From assembly GCA_015233565.1 (NCBI GenBank), contig JADFXM010000001.1, forward strand, positions 248,001 to 312,000: a DNA stretch of 64,000 nucleotides, written 5' to 3'. Below the pieces are notes generated by a model. That model had not been told where the DNA came from. It worked only from the letters and a program-made list of their open reading frames with translations, and searched no databases. The translations under genes and the position numbers were made by a program. Positions within the stretch are counted from its first letter, which is position 1. Each line of letters begins with the position of its first letter. Shown here one piece after another: positions 1 to 10,800 of this stretch. The stretch is from Candidatus Rifleibacteriota bacterium (GTDB taxonomy: Bacteria; Muiribacteriota; Ozemobacteria; Ozemobacterales; Ozemobacteraceae).

Positions 1-1567
1 CTTCATAAACCCCAACGCGGCCTTTCATCCCAGTATTGTTACAGTTTTCGCATCCTTTTCCTTTATAGAAAAACATGTTTTTTTCATTAATATGAGGAAG
101 TTCAAGTCTTCTAAGGACTTCAGGGGTTATACCAAACTGGGCGATTTGTTCAGCTCTGGGCTTAATTTCGAATTTACATTCTTTACAAATTTTTCGAACA
201 AGACGTTGAGCTTGTATCAAAAGAACTGAAGTGGTTACCATGAAAGGCTCAATTCCCATGTTGATTATTCTTCCGATGGTGGATGGAGCATCATTGGTAT
301 GAAGAGTGGAAAGAACAAGATGCCCTGTCATTGAGGCTTTAATGGCTATTTCAGCCGTTTCAAAATCTCGAATCTCTCCGACCATGATTATATTAGGATC
401 TTGCCTCAAGAAAGCTCTTAGTGCGGCAGCAAAATTAAGGCCGATTTCCGGTTTACATTGAACTTGGTTAATTCCGTGAAGCATGTATTCGACAGGGTCT
501 TCAGCTGTCATACAATTTCGTTCGATCGTATTCAAAGAGGTCAGAGCGGAATAGAGTGTGGTGGTTTTTCCGGAACCTGTGGGACCCGTGACTAATGCAA
601 TACCATAAGGAGAAGCAATTCCTGATTTGAACCTTCTAAGTGTTTCAGGTTCAAATCCAAGATCTTCGAGGTTAACTTTCAAAGAAGTCTGGTCAAGAAT
701 TCGAAGAACGATTTTTTCTCCCCAGATTACGGGAAGAATCGAAACACGAAAGTCAACAGTTCTGTTATTAACTTTGATTTTTATTCTTCCGTCTTGGGGT
801 AGACGTTTTTCAGCAATATTGAGTGAGGCCATGATTTTCAATCGTGAAGTAATTGCGGCCGTGGCTTTTTTCGGGGGTGACATTGCATTATAAAGAACCC
901 CATCCTGTCGATATCGGATTCGAAGTTCTTTTTCAAATGGTTCGATATGTATATCGGAAACCCCATTTTGTACGGCTTGAGAAAGAACCAGATTGCATAG
1001 ACGGATGATAGGAGCATCGTTTTCGCCGAGATCTCCCAATTGATCAAGGTCGTCGGCACCCTCCTGGACAGCTGCGATATCATCGAGTTCATCCATGAGT
1101 TTGCCTTGTTGGGCAACAGCGCCGTAGGCATCTTGAAGGGCTTTGTTGATGTCGCTTTGGGTTGCAACCACCGGTTTGACCATAAGTCCGGACATGAGCT
1201 GTATATCGTCGATTGCAATGATATTTAGCGGGTCGACCATTGCAACCGTAAGCTTATTTCCAACTTTGTTGATTGGAATAAGCATATGGCGTTTAGCTAT
1301 GTGCTCGGGAACCAGTTTCGCAATAACAGGATCAATCAGGTAATTTGAAAGATCAATGAAAGGAATCTTAAGTTGCTTAGAAAGAATCTGAACAATATCA
1401 TGTTCAGTAACAAGATGCATTTCAACGAGAACTGCTCCAAGGCGCTTACCACCTTTTTTCTGGAGAGCCAGAGCTTGTTGAAGTTGTTCCTCGTTAATTA
1501 ATCCTTCGGCGATGAGCGCGTCCCCAAGACGCATTTTTCTTGCCGCCTGTTGAATTTCTGGTGGCAT
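1..1567 (-). CDS. pilB: Type IV pilus assembly ATPase PilB (GspE family), 3'-truncated by window edge
   Basis: Cytoplasmic hexameric ATPase that powers pilus extension (family knowledge). My own translation from the ATG at 1567 gives about 522 residues and runs off the left edge. The N-terminal 150 or so residues look like the MshEN/T2SSE_N domain. The Walker A motif GPTGSGKTT lies at about residues 328-336, and the Walker B motif with IIMVGEIRD at about 391-399. The zinc-binding CxxC pairs CKEC and CENC lie near 458 and 505. A TAA stop sits in frame just upstream of the ATG and a GGAGG lies 13 nt before it, so this start is firm. It follows the interrupted aroE gene by about 70 bp on the same strand. 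PilB is preferred over GspE because prepilin genes occur elsewhere in the window, but the two cannot be fully separated from sequence alone. Confidence 0.93.
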   Translation of the reverse strand, partial: MPPEIQQAARKMRLGDALIAEGLINEEQLQQALALQKKGGKRLGAVLVEMHLVTEHDIVQILSKQLKIPFIDLSNYLIDPVIAKLVPEHIAKRHMLIPINKVGNKLTVAMVDPLNIIAIDDIQLMSGLMVKPVVATQSDINKALQDAYGAVAQQGKLMDELDDIAAVQEGADDLDQLGDLGENDAPIIRLCNLVLSQAVQNGVSDIHIEPFEKELRIRYRQDGVLYNAMSPPKKATAAITSRLKIMASLNIAEKRLPQDGRIKIKVNNRTVDFRVSILPVIWGEKIVLRILDQTSLKVNLEDLGFEPETLRRFKSGIASPYGIALVTGPTGSGKTTTLYSALTSLNTIERNCMTAEDPVEYMLHGINQVQCKPEIGLNFAAALRAFLRQDPNIIMVGEIRDFETAEIAIKASMTGHLVLSTLHTNDAPSTIGRIINMGIEPFMVTTSVLLIQAQRLVRKICKECKFEIKPRAEQIAQFGITPEVLRRLELPHINEKNMFFYKGKGCENCNNTGMKGRVGVYE

Positions 1568-1639
1568 TGGCTTTTATCAACCTCCTGCATCCGAAGAAAA
1601 GCAATTTCTAAAACTAAATAATAGCTTTCAAGCTTTCTC

Positions 1640-2443
1640 TCATTTCCCTTTCGGGGGGAGCGAACCAGTAATAAATGAAAAAGCCTGAAATCCCTGTCTT
1701 AGTAATAATTCAGTATCATTAATCACTGTTGCTCTGCGGGATAGTGCTGTAGAAATCAATTTAGAACAACGTGAATAATTTAAATCAAAAAAAACTTGTC
1801 CTTTTTCAAGGAAATTCAAAAGAAGTTCATCTTCAGGTAGCCACCCCAGGTGGGTGGAATTTATTACCATATCAGCATTGGGCAAAAGATCAATCAAGAA
1901 CTTGCCTGACAACAGACATTTCCGGATTTCTGTACTTTTTGTGTCAAAAACAGTGCTCATTTTTTCCATACTTCTGTTCGCCCAGTATACCACAGGTACT
2001 TTACTTTCGCAAAGAGCCCAAAGTACAGCTTTTGCAGCTCCTCCAGCATCCAACAGTGAAATTTCACCATCTGGTTTAAGTTCTGTAACTATTGACAAAA
2101 AGGCAGTTACATCTGTGTTTGTTCCAGATTATTGCCCATTTTCATCAATTCTTACCGAATTAACAACTCTAATTACTTCGGCAGGGTACGGCAATTTATC
2201 CAGATAGGGTATTATTTTTTCTTTAAAAGGCAAAGTTAAGTTGAAGCCCCGAACTCCCAAAGAGGCAATTCCAGAAATTGCTTTGGAATTTTTTTTTGGA
2301 AAAACTTCAAAAACAAAATAAACCGCGTTCATATTCAAGACATTAAACGCGGTATTCCAAAAAATGGGGTTGATAGAATGGCACACCGGCCAACCGAGTA
2401 AACAATAAAGATCCGTTGACGAATCAGGTATTCCTTTCAACAA
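1640..2443 (-). pseudogene. aroE: Shikimate dehydrogenase aroE interrupted by one in-frame TAA
   Basis: Shikimate dehydrogenase reduces 3-dehydroshikimate with NADPH in aromatic amino-acid synthesis. The frame starting at a TTG (2443) reads GWPVCHSINP, then GFNLTLPFKEK with the catalytic Lys, then VVNSVRIDENGQ, then a TAA at 2129-2131. It continues in the same frame as SGTNTD, containing the catalytic Asp of the NTD motif, followed by the glycine-rich LLDAGGAAKAV, NSTHLGW and the C-terminal LLLRQG segment. Ignoring the stop, the product is about 267 residues, normal for AroE. There is no frameshift, and everything on both sides of the stop is conserved. The stop could be a recent nonsense mutation (for example TTA to TAA) or a sequencing error. 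It starts 9 nt after the STAS gene and is probably in one operon with it and pilB. Confidence 0.85.
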
Positions 2444-2452
2444 AGGAACAGC

Positions 2453-2800
2453 CTAACTTGCAAAATTTTTCATTGCCTCTTCTTCGGAATCAAAAATCTC
2501 GAAAACTTTAGTAAGTCTCGTCAGCTCAAAAAGTTCACCAACAGCTGGAGACAACTTAACAAGTTTCAGGTCGCCTTTGTTTTTCTTAACCTTTTTCAAG
2601 GCAGCAGCAACAACGCCTAAACCCATACTGTTGAGATAATTGATTTCTTGAAAGTCCATGATAAGACGGTTTTTTCCATCGTCAATCAGTTGATCGATTT
2701 TTTCTTTAAATTGGTTGACTGTTTCAGTGCCTATCTCACCACGGAGAACAATAAAATAAACATTGTTGCTCCGAGGTTCGACATCAATTTTTAATTCCAT
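2453..2800 (-). CDS. STAS-domain anti-sigma-factor antagonist (SpoIIAA/RsbV-like)
   Basis: A single STAS domain fills this 115-residue protein. Family members bind and release an anti-sigma or kinase partner according to phosphorylation of a serine. Here that serine is most likely Ser58 in NYLNSMGLG, at the end of the predicted beta strand LIMDFQEIN. A strong GGAGG sits 4 nt before the ATG. No partner serine kinase (RsbW/SpoIIAB) or PP2C phosphatase is encoded in the window, so the target is unknown. The gene heads the aroE-pilB group, and the region upstream (2801-2949) holds its likely promoter. Confidence 0.9.
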   Translation of the reverse strand: MELKIDVEPRSNNVYFIVLRGEIGTETVNQFKEKIDQLIDDGKNRLIMDFQEINYLNSMGLGVVAAALKKVKKNKGDLKLVKLSPAVGELFELTRLTKVFEIFDSEEEAMKNFAS

Positions 2801-2949
2801 AAATCCTCCGCGGGGTAGCCTTCAACGCACAGAGCTCATCATTCATTAAAACAAAGGTATCCTATTCAATTTTTTTGTTTTACGCAAGTAATATATTTGA
2901 AATTCGAAAAAATTTCAATACATCATTTTAATTGAGAAAGAAGATGAAA

Positions 2950-2976
2950 AAAAAGCGGCTTTTAAGCCGCTTTTTA
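2950..2976 (-). terminator. Rho-independent terminator, probably bidirectional
   Basis: A perfect inverted repeat, AAAAAGCGGCTT with AAGCCGCTTTTT, separated by two T residues. A-rich and T-rich flanks allow termination in both directions. It lies 20 bp beyond the stop of the PorV-family gene and upstream of the STAS gene, so it probably closes the PorV/giant-protein unit. Confidence 0.8.
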
Positions 2977-2996
2977 AACACAAAATATTTTTTTCA

Positions 2997-3989
2997 TTAA
3001 AATTGAACCATTGCAGATATTCGATGCGCGGCTCCTAATGTTTCGTCAACATAGGAATAATCAAATCTCCAAGTCTGCACTTTGAAACTGGCGCCTAAGG
3101 TAAGATCACCTCCATTGCTTCCCATTCTCAAAGCGGTCATATCTCCAAACCAATACTCCGCACCTCCGCAGAGTTTCAAATTTAAATCTTCAACTTTATT
3201 TAAGTCTGCTGCAAGAGTTAATTTTTTGTTTGGTCGATATGATGCACCTAAAGTGGTTGTCAATGGAACTTTATCCGACTGCCCGGAAGTTGTATCCCAT
3301 TTCAAATTTTCGCCAATATCTCTCACTGAAAGGCCTATTTTGGATTTCTTTGAAACATCATAAAGCAATCCGAGGTCAAGTCCCCAGGTGTTTGCTGAAT
3401 TGGTAAAAAGATTCTGGGAAAGTCTTTTCAGATTGACGCCGCCATAAAGCTTGTTTGCCAATTTTCGTGCGTATGAACCAAAAGTGTTCATTTCTACATC
3501 ATCAAAATAACTGAAAATATACACGTTTTCACCAGGGACATACATTGGCTTATGCGTCAATGGGTCTATTCTGGTGGCAGGAAGATCGGAGACAGGATTT
3601 CCATTTTGATCAATTTCCGCAAGCCGTGTTTCAGGAATTCCATCGATTCCAAACCTCATGTGTGAAAATGCAACCACACCTGTTTTAGCACCGTTATGAT
3701 CTCTCAATACTCGAGTATAGTTGAAGAAATTATACTTTCGATCAAGAGTCAAGTCGGCATGCATAAAGGAAGCTTCATCTTTTTCCAATTGAGCAAGTCC
3801 GGCGGGATTCCAGAATGAAGCCGTGGAGTCATCCGCAACACCCACAAACGCACTACCCATTCCAAGAGCTCTAGCTCCAACTCCCATTTTCAAATAGGCC
3901 CCCGCTCCACCTGCCGAATCCGCTTTGAGCGGTGAAGAAAGAAGTGCCCAGATAAAAACGAGGAGGATTGTTTTTGCAAGGGTTTTCAT
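2997..3989 (-). CDS. PorV/PorQ-family (UPF0164) outer-membrane beta-barrel protein
   Basis: A 330-residue protein with an N-terminal signal peptide (about residues 1-24, ending near LKADSA). The family signature follows: GARALGMGSAFVGVADD and then SFWNPAGLAQL. The rest is alternating beta-strand sequence ending in an aromatic-terminated strand (SAMVQF), typical of an outer-membrane barrel. In Bacteroidota, PorV escorts cargo with a C-terminal signal through the type 9 secretion system; elsewhere the family's role is unclear. I chose the ATG at 3989 because it follows AAGGGGGAAC and starts the signal peptide; an upstream ATG would add 16 residues with no such signal. It lies in the same direction as the giant Ig-repeat protein and a lipoprotein, which suggests joint expression. 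Confidence 0.82.
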   Translation of the reverse strand: MKTLAKTILLVFIWALLSSPLKADSAGGAGAYLKMGVGARALGMGSAFVGVADDSTASFWNPAGLAQLEKDEASFMHADLTLDRKYNFFNYTRVLRDHNGAKTGVVAFSHMRFGIDGIPETRLAEIDQNGNPVSDLPATRIDPLTHKPMYVPGENVYIFSYFDDVEMNTFGSYARKLANKLYGGVNLKRLSQNLFTNSANTWGLDLGLLYDVSKKSKIGLSVRDIGENLKWDTTSGQSDKVPLTTTLGASYRPNKKLTLAADLNKVEDLNLKLCGGAEYWFGDMTALRMGSNGGDLTLGASFKVQTWRFDYSYVDETLGAAHRISAMVQF

Positions 3990-4083
3990 ATTGTTCCCCC
4001 TTTCCATATAGTACTTAACATTTTGGCTTATCGACACAATAAAAGTTTTCCTTAACGATTAAACATGAAATTTTCTATAAAAA

Positions 4084-4767
4084 TCATATTCCAGTCAAAC
4101 CCATATCTTGAAGAGTCTTGTAAATTTGGGCGACTGAACTGTCAGAAGAACCATCCTCTGTTCGTGCTGTACTGATTTGAGATCTGGCTTTGTCCTGATC
4201 TCCAACACCTCCCCGCCAAAAATATGCAAAAGCAAGTAGAGCATGAGCCTCAGCATTGCTTACACCTATTGAGTGCGTTGATTGAAAACGGAAACTTGTG
4301 TTAACAAGGCCCACTTGCTCAAGCAAAGTAACGGCTTGAGTGAAACCCGATTTTTGTCCACGCCGAATTATTGCCGAAGCCAGCCCAATTCGTGCTTCGT
4401 CATTTGAAGATGCTGCCTGCGAAAAGAAATTGTAACCGCTTTCCAGCCCGGTTGATTTCGTGTTCGACCATCCTAAACCGTTATTGGCATCAGCCTTCTG
4501 GCTTGCAGAAACATTCGACAGAGTCAGTACTTGATTAAATTTACTGATTGCACTACTGTAAGCACCATATTGGAAATCCTGCCATGCTGATGCCAAAAGC
4601 GCATCAGGGTCGGTGGTGCCAATGGCAGTTCCAGTTCCAGTTGTTGTGGCAGTTGGAACGTCTCCGGGAATTGCGTATCTCCCAGGGCTTCCACCGCTTC
4701 CACCGCAACCATTTGCCAACGTGAAAATTAATCCAAAAATAATGATTGACAAAGTTCTAGCTTTCAT
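4084..4767 (-). CDS. TPR-like repeat lipoprotein, function unknown
   Basis: A 227-residue protein with a lipoprotein-type signal (hydrophobic stretch, then ANGC, Cys21, a slightly non-standard lipobox). A Gly/Thr-rich low-complexity linker (about 22-52) follows. The helical remainder resembles tetratricopeptide repeats: LASAWQDFQYGAYSSAISKF, then segments around ADANNGLGW, EARIGLASAIIRRG and AEAHALLAFAYFWRGG. A GAGG lies before the ATG. It sits between the giant Ig protein and the PorV-family gene, all on the minus strand with short gaps, so it may assist their assembly at the outer membrane. That role is inference only. Confidence 0.7.
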   Translation of the reverse strand: MKARTLSIIIFGLIFTLANGCGGSGGSPGRYAIPGDVPTATTTGTGTAIGTTDPDALLASAWQDFQYGAYSSAISKFNQVLTLSNVSASQKADANNGLGWSNTKSTGLESGYNFFSQAASSNDEARIGLASAIIRRGQKSGFTQAVTLLEQVGLVNTSFRFQSTHSIGVSNAEAHALLAFAYFWRGGVGDQDKARSQISTARTEDGSSDSSVAQIYKTLQDMGLTGI

Positions 4768-4847
4768 ATTTTTTCCTCAAATCTTTCAATTTAGTTCTTT
4801 ACACAAAAATTGAAGGTCAATGGCATTTTTCAGTTGAGATTGCAGTG

Positions 4848-7800
4848 TCACCTCAACACCGCAATTTTCTTCGTTACTTTTGTCTTTTTCTCGTAGTTAT
4901 CCGGGTCATGGACAGTCACTTTTACCAAATACACTCCGTTTGCAACCTTTTTCCCGTTGTCATTCGTAAGATCCCAGGTTAAATCCAAGGTCTGGCGTTG
5001 CCCGTCAAAAGCGTTTGTCGAACGGAGCTCATCACCGGATTTAACTTTTTTACCGGAAACGTCATAAATATCCACATTTACAAGGTCACCAAAGACGTCA
5101 TCCCGATTGGTTCCAATTCTTAATACCGCACGGTCGCGAGCGGGATTTGGGAAAATCGCTATTTCGCTAAGATTGTAATTTGGTTTAACCAGGAATCTGA
5201 TAGCTTCAGAAATACCAATATTTCCCGCTTTGTCTGATCCTACAAGGTAGATATCATGATAACCATTTGCCAAAGGTTCGATGGGTTGGAATGTAATGTT
5301 TCCCGACTTGGAATCGAATGTCCCTTCATAACTCTTCTTGTCAAGAATTACCTTGAGAGAAGCAGGGTCAACGCCAGTGCCTAAATCTGAGGCAAACCAT
5401 TCGAAAGTTGGACGTTCATCTCTAAACATTTTTCCAGGTTCAATTTTGCTCAGCATTTTGATAGAAGGAGATTTGGTATCTCTTAAAAGAGCAAATGCGC
5501 CAACATTTCCAGTTGTTCCACAGATTTTTCCTGATTTTACCTCTCGACTGACAAATTCCCATTTTCCGGAGGAATTCAGGGAAAATAGCCCTACTCCTTT
5601 GAGGTCGCCAAGCTTGGTTACGTCAGCATTTACTTCAACAGATCCTTTTAACCGACCATCAGGAACGTTCAGATAATACAATCCCGTTACTGGTGCAAGT
5701 TCATCGCCGCTTGAACCCTTAATGTCAGCATTTCTTTTCGTCTGAGCTATTGCTGCTCTTATTCTGGAAGAAGCTGACAACAAATTAGCGCTTGGGTTGT
5801 CCCTGATGATGTTATCCGGGACAATGCTTACAATGGAGTTCTTTGTAAGAGAGTTCTGCGGAAATACGAAAGAGAATTTTTTATCTGCTGAAAGAATCGA
5901 TGTTCTCATTGAAGCGTTCACGTAAGCAAGAGTAAAAGCAATATTGACAGTGGCTGTATTTCCGGCAAGATCTTTTCCCTTAACCTGGATTGTCGCATTG
6001 CCAGGAAAGTTCTTGTCCAGTCTTCCACCGCCAAGGAACAGGATGTTAGTGGGCCCGACATTCAATACCAGAGAACTTGAATTTCCACCGCTTTGAGTAA
6101 TAACTGCCGCCGGCGGCTCTGAAAGGGCCTCATTGGTCATAACCGCAATGCTGATATCATATTCATCTGCTGGATTACTGAACGCAGATACGGTTAAAAT
6201 AGGAGGAGTAACATCCATTCCTTTGAAAGAAAATCTTGCAAGTGATGGATCGCTCGGGTTTTTGAAAAGATCCCGTACTCCGGAAGCATATAGTGTATAG
6301 TTTACCGTCTGCAGTATATCTGCAAGTGCAGTGATCTCAACCGTTTTATTGTCCGTAAGAACAGTAATTGAGGCAAGAGGAACGGTTTGTGTTCCTGTTA
6401 CCAGAGTATAGTTACCGATAGAACCTGCCGAAACAGTGTCCAGCTTTTCGTTGAAAATCACGTTAAACTGTCTGGAATTAGTTATTCCATTGAAAGTAAT
6501 ATTTTGAATTAACGGAGCTTGTGTATCCGGACTGAATCTTGCAACATTGTTTCCCGAAACGATAGGATCATCATCAATGCTTCTGAAACCTGGAGCTACG
6601 GTTATTGTATAGGTTGCCTGATTTGTAGGAATTACATTGAATACCAGGTCCACCATTTTGCCATTGACGGTTGCAGGGTCGACAAAACCAAGTCCTGCGG
6701 GATCATTCGGAGTAATGGAATAATTACTCAGATTTGAAGCATCTGAAACATTTACATCCTGGCTGAAAATCAATCGAACAGTGGTTGAATCAATTTGGAG
6801 TGCTGAAGTCAGCTGGAAAGCTGAAGCCGAGACCGTGAGATCAACATAGAGCGATGAAGGGTTCTCCGCTTGGTCAACTACGGTAACCCTGTAAGCGCCA
6901 TCCGGAACAATCTTCCCGTTTGAATCTGTTCCATCCCAGATTGACGTAAACGTTGAGCTTACACCTCCCATCGGAAGATCGCGAATCACAGTAGCTCCAG
7001 AGAGAATTCGCGCAATTACAGTTCCTGAGGAAATCGCCGGGTCACCTGTGGTGGCTTGTATCGTCAGGCTTGTTACTCTTGGGTTAAATCGAGTAGTCTG
7101 GGAAGCATTATCTGTTCGGAACGTCTGAAGTGAGCTGATTTGCGGATCGGTGTTACGAATAATTAATGTTCCGGTTGCTACTGATGTGGGTCCAAGCGGA
7201 ATACCAAGGTTCCCCGCCGCGTCAACCACATTGAGCAAATACTGTCCATCAGGGAGTACCGGAGCACCGGAATCTGTGGATTTTCCATCAAAACTGAGAG
7301 TATATCCGCCGCCGCTAAGTGCTGACATTGTGTAGGTGTCTGTTGAAAGTCCCGGACTATTTACTCTTAAGAAGATGTTTTGCCCTGTTGGAATTCCCAA
7401 AGCGTCAATTTTTACATATGAATGAACTTTGGGGCTGAAGTAAACAGTTCCGTTCGATGTTCTGGCATGAGTAAACAGCCACGAAAGAATGGTCGGGGAT
7501 TGTCCGTCATAGACTATTGTTCCACGAATGCTTCCTTCGTTGGCATTCATATCATAAACTCTCATCTCATAACTTACTGGTCCCGTTTGACCAATCAAAC
7601 TGCCGTTCAAAGTTCCGTCCCAAAGTGCTGTTCCTGTGTTTCCGACAATGGAAATAGGCACTGAACCAATGGAAGCATTCCCTTGGTAAAAGTTCAACCA
7701 GTTGGGCCCGGAAGGAGTTGTTGAATAAGTCACAGTTATTGTTGCCAGACCAGGAGAAACATAAGGGCTGAAGGGTTTGCCTGTAACATAACCAGTTGGA

Positions 7801-10800
7801 GCGGAAAATTTTGCAGTTGTTGAGGGGTAAGTAGTAATGGTGTACTGGCTAATCACTGGTCCGTGAGAACGTATTTCCAGCATTCCACCGTTATAAGCCA
7901 CATTGTTAGCCCCAACGTTACCTGCCAGATCGTAGCCGCCGCTTACATAATAGGTATAAGAGCCTTGCGATGAATTATCGTTAAAATCTGAAGTATTAAA
8001 GAACCTGGCTTGCGAAGCATTTAACCAACTTTCAAATCCAAAATTCATGACGGTATTGTTGGTGTCACCCAATCGGAGAGTTGGACGAAAAGATTGTGAC
8101 TGGTCCATTGCCTCGCTGAAAGTAACTATAAACAAAGCAGAATTTACCGGAGTTCTTCCAATTACACCGGTAGGTTGAACAGAAACAACCGTGGGGACCA
8201 TCGAATCAATAACAAAGGGTTGACTTTGATTTGAAAAACCATTTCCTGAAGTTATTCGATCTGCAGTGTTAAAAACATAACTTGCTACACTTGGGTTAGG
8301 ATCTATTGCTTTTCCAAATACATCAAAACAGTTTGTTACATTCATATAGACAGGAATACTTTGCGCGACGGAATAGGGTTGAGTATTTGCATATCTGGCA
8401 ACAGTTCTTGTCACACCGTTTACCACACGATCGCTCCAGACAACAAACGAGCCAATGTCACAAACTGAATTGTCATCCTGTCTGTTTATGGTTAGGTATG
8501 GCAAAATTGAGCGATCTACTGGAACTGAAATATTCGGAGAAATAGTGGCGGTTTGAAGTTCTATTTCGTAAAACAAGCTTCCCGCGGTAGCACTTTTAAC
8601 TGGAGTATGAGTTGATAGTGCTGCAGCTACCAACTTGGGACCACTGTAACTGCTGGGGAAGGTCACAGAAACAGGCATTGCCGTTGTTCCAGTGAGAGGA
8701 TACGCATTGCTTTGATTATCCCAAAGGTCTTTAAATGCGCCCTGGGTCACTCCCAGATAAATTGTTGAAGTATTCCAGGAAAGAATTGTCCTGATTTCAT
8801 CAGTAGAAAGCAGGATATTTACTGAAGAAGCGGTATAATCATTCATCATAAATGGCGGCGTAGTCGTAGATGATGCCGGAACTGACGCAGTTGACAAAGC
8901 GAGACTTAATCCGGTTTGATTAGCAGTGTTATACAGAAAAACCTTGGATACTGCCACATTTGAAATCGTTCTTCCAGATGGAAATGGGCTATTTACCTGC
9001 ATTTCATCGAGGAATAGTCTCATTCTTCGTTCACAGGAAATATTTAAGATTCCACTGTTAATGTCCAATGTGGCTCCGTTATTAATATTAAAGCTTGTTA
9101 CAACAGGGGTTAACGAGGCCGCTACCGCAAGGTCATTAGTAATTGTTTTAAGCCTATTTCCATTGATGTCCCTGATCAAAGTTGGATTGGTGGCAACCGA
9201 ATAATAAATCGAAGCTCCGGTATGCTGATATTTCATTGCAATCCAATCTTGGGCTTCCGGGGAAAGTCGGACGATCACTTCACGTTTATTTGAGCTGATG
9301 GTTGCGGAAGTTTCATTCCCGGGTCTTATGGTATACCGTTTTGTATAATCGGCAGGAAGACTGTCGGTTGATCGGGTTTTCACTACTGCAAGGCCAGAGA
9401 TAGTGTTATCTGAGTAGGTAGTCAAATCCATGTCTTTATCGAATTGCAAATGCAGTTCTCCAGGCAGATTTACCGCATCATACCAACCACCGGACAAGTT
9501 TGGCTTAATTGCATAGGGTGAAGGAACATTCACAGTCATGGTGGCCGGGTTCTGAATCAGTGGAATTACCCAGTTTCCAGCTAAGTCGCACCCGATTCTG
9601 TTTACACTTTCTCCGTTAAATGAGCTGGATCCCATCGATAGCCAAAGAGGAGAGCTTCCCCAGTCAGCAATACTTCGTCTATGGTCCATAGAAATCAAAA
9701 TACTTAATCTGTTAGAATTGCCACCCGGATCTTCAAGTGTGTCATCTGCTGAAAACTGGATGGTATAGCTGGCGTCAGGAGGATTTCCTGAAAGATCATT
9801 GCGATTTCCGATTCTGATTTGTTTAAAATCGAACCAGTTTGTAAGAGGTAGAGGGTATATATTTAATGCTTCGCTAAATATCAAATATAGCCTTTGTCCG
9901 TCATATTGACACTGAGTCAATTTGGGTCGTGTGGTATCAACAGCGAGTTGTGTGTAAGTGGCAAGGACATTACCCGCCTGGTCTCTGACACGAATAGGAA
10001 ATGTAAACGTAGCTAAATCAATTGTGGGAGTGGAAAGCAAAAATGGTTGGGATCTACCTGTTGAAAGGCTTCCCGGAAAAGTGATCGGCCATGAACTGCT
10101 TCCCTGGATCGGGGAAAGATCTATGAAGGCGTCGTATGGTTGAAAATCACAGGTTAATTGTGCAACAATGGAGTCGGATGAAACTCCCGAACCAACGTGT
10201 GCAACCCACGGAAAATCTGTATGGCCAGGAATTAGAAGGTTCTGATAGTTCGTAATCTGAGGCGGGAGGTTGTCGATGGAAAATGTCGCTACTTGGAAAG
10301 CCGTTGATAGGTTTTCGGACTTATCCGTGACCCTTATTGAATAACGCGGAAAGTCGTTGTGGGAATTTCCCTGCATGGCTAAAGTCCATGCTCCCACAGT
10401 ATAGGTCGAAACCATGAACGAAGCCACATAGTGGGTTGAGGTTGCGGAAAGTTGCATCAAGCTCTGGTCAATCAAAGCTGACGTTGATGAAAGAAGTTGT
10501 ACCGACACTGAACCTGGGTCGCTATAATCTTTGATATCTGCAAAAACGGTAAGAGTATCACCGATATTGGCAATTCCAGGGCTCAGATTATCACCACTAT
10601 CCGAGGCGATAAATATTCCTGAATTAACAATATTTGGGACAAGTGTGTCTATGGCAAAAGGCTTTGTCGAATCACAAATAAGTGTGCTTGAAGCCATGGT
10701 TATTGAATAAACATCCGGATGCAGAACCTTTACGGGGAAACTTGCAATTGCAATTTGTTGCCTACTCACTCCGACTGTAAAAGTTGCCATGTAAACGAAA

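Noticed and set aside
1640..2443. Recoded stop (alternative genetic code or selenocysteine-like readthrough) in aroE
   Set aside because: TAA ends other clear genes in the window, and no recoding element is visible; a point mutation or read error is simpler.
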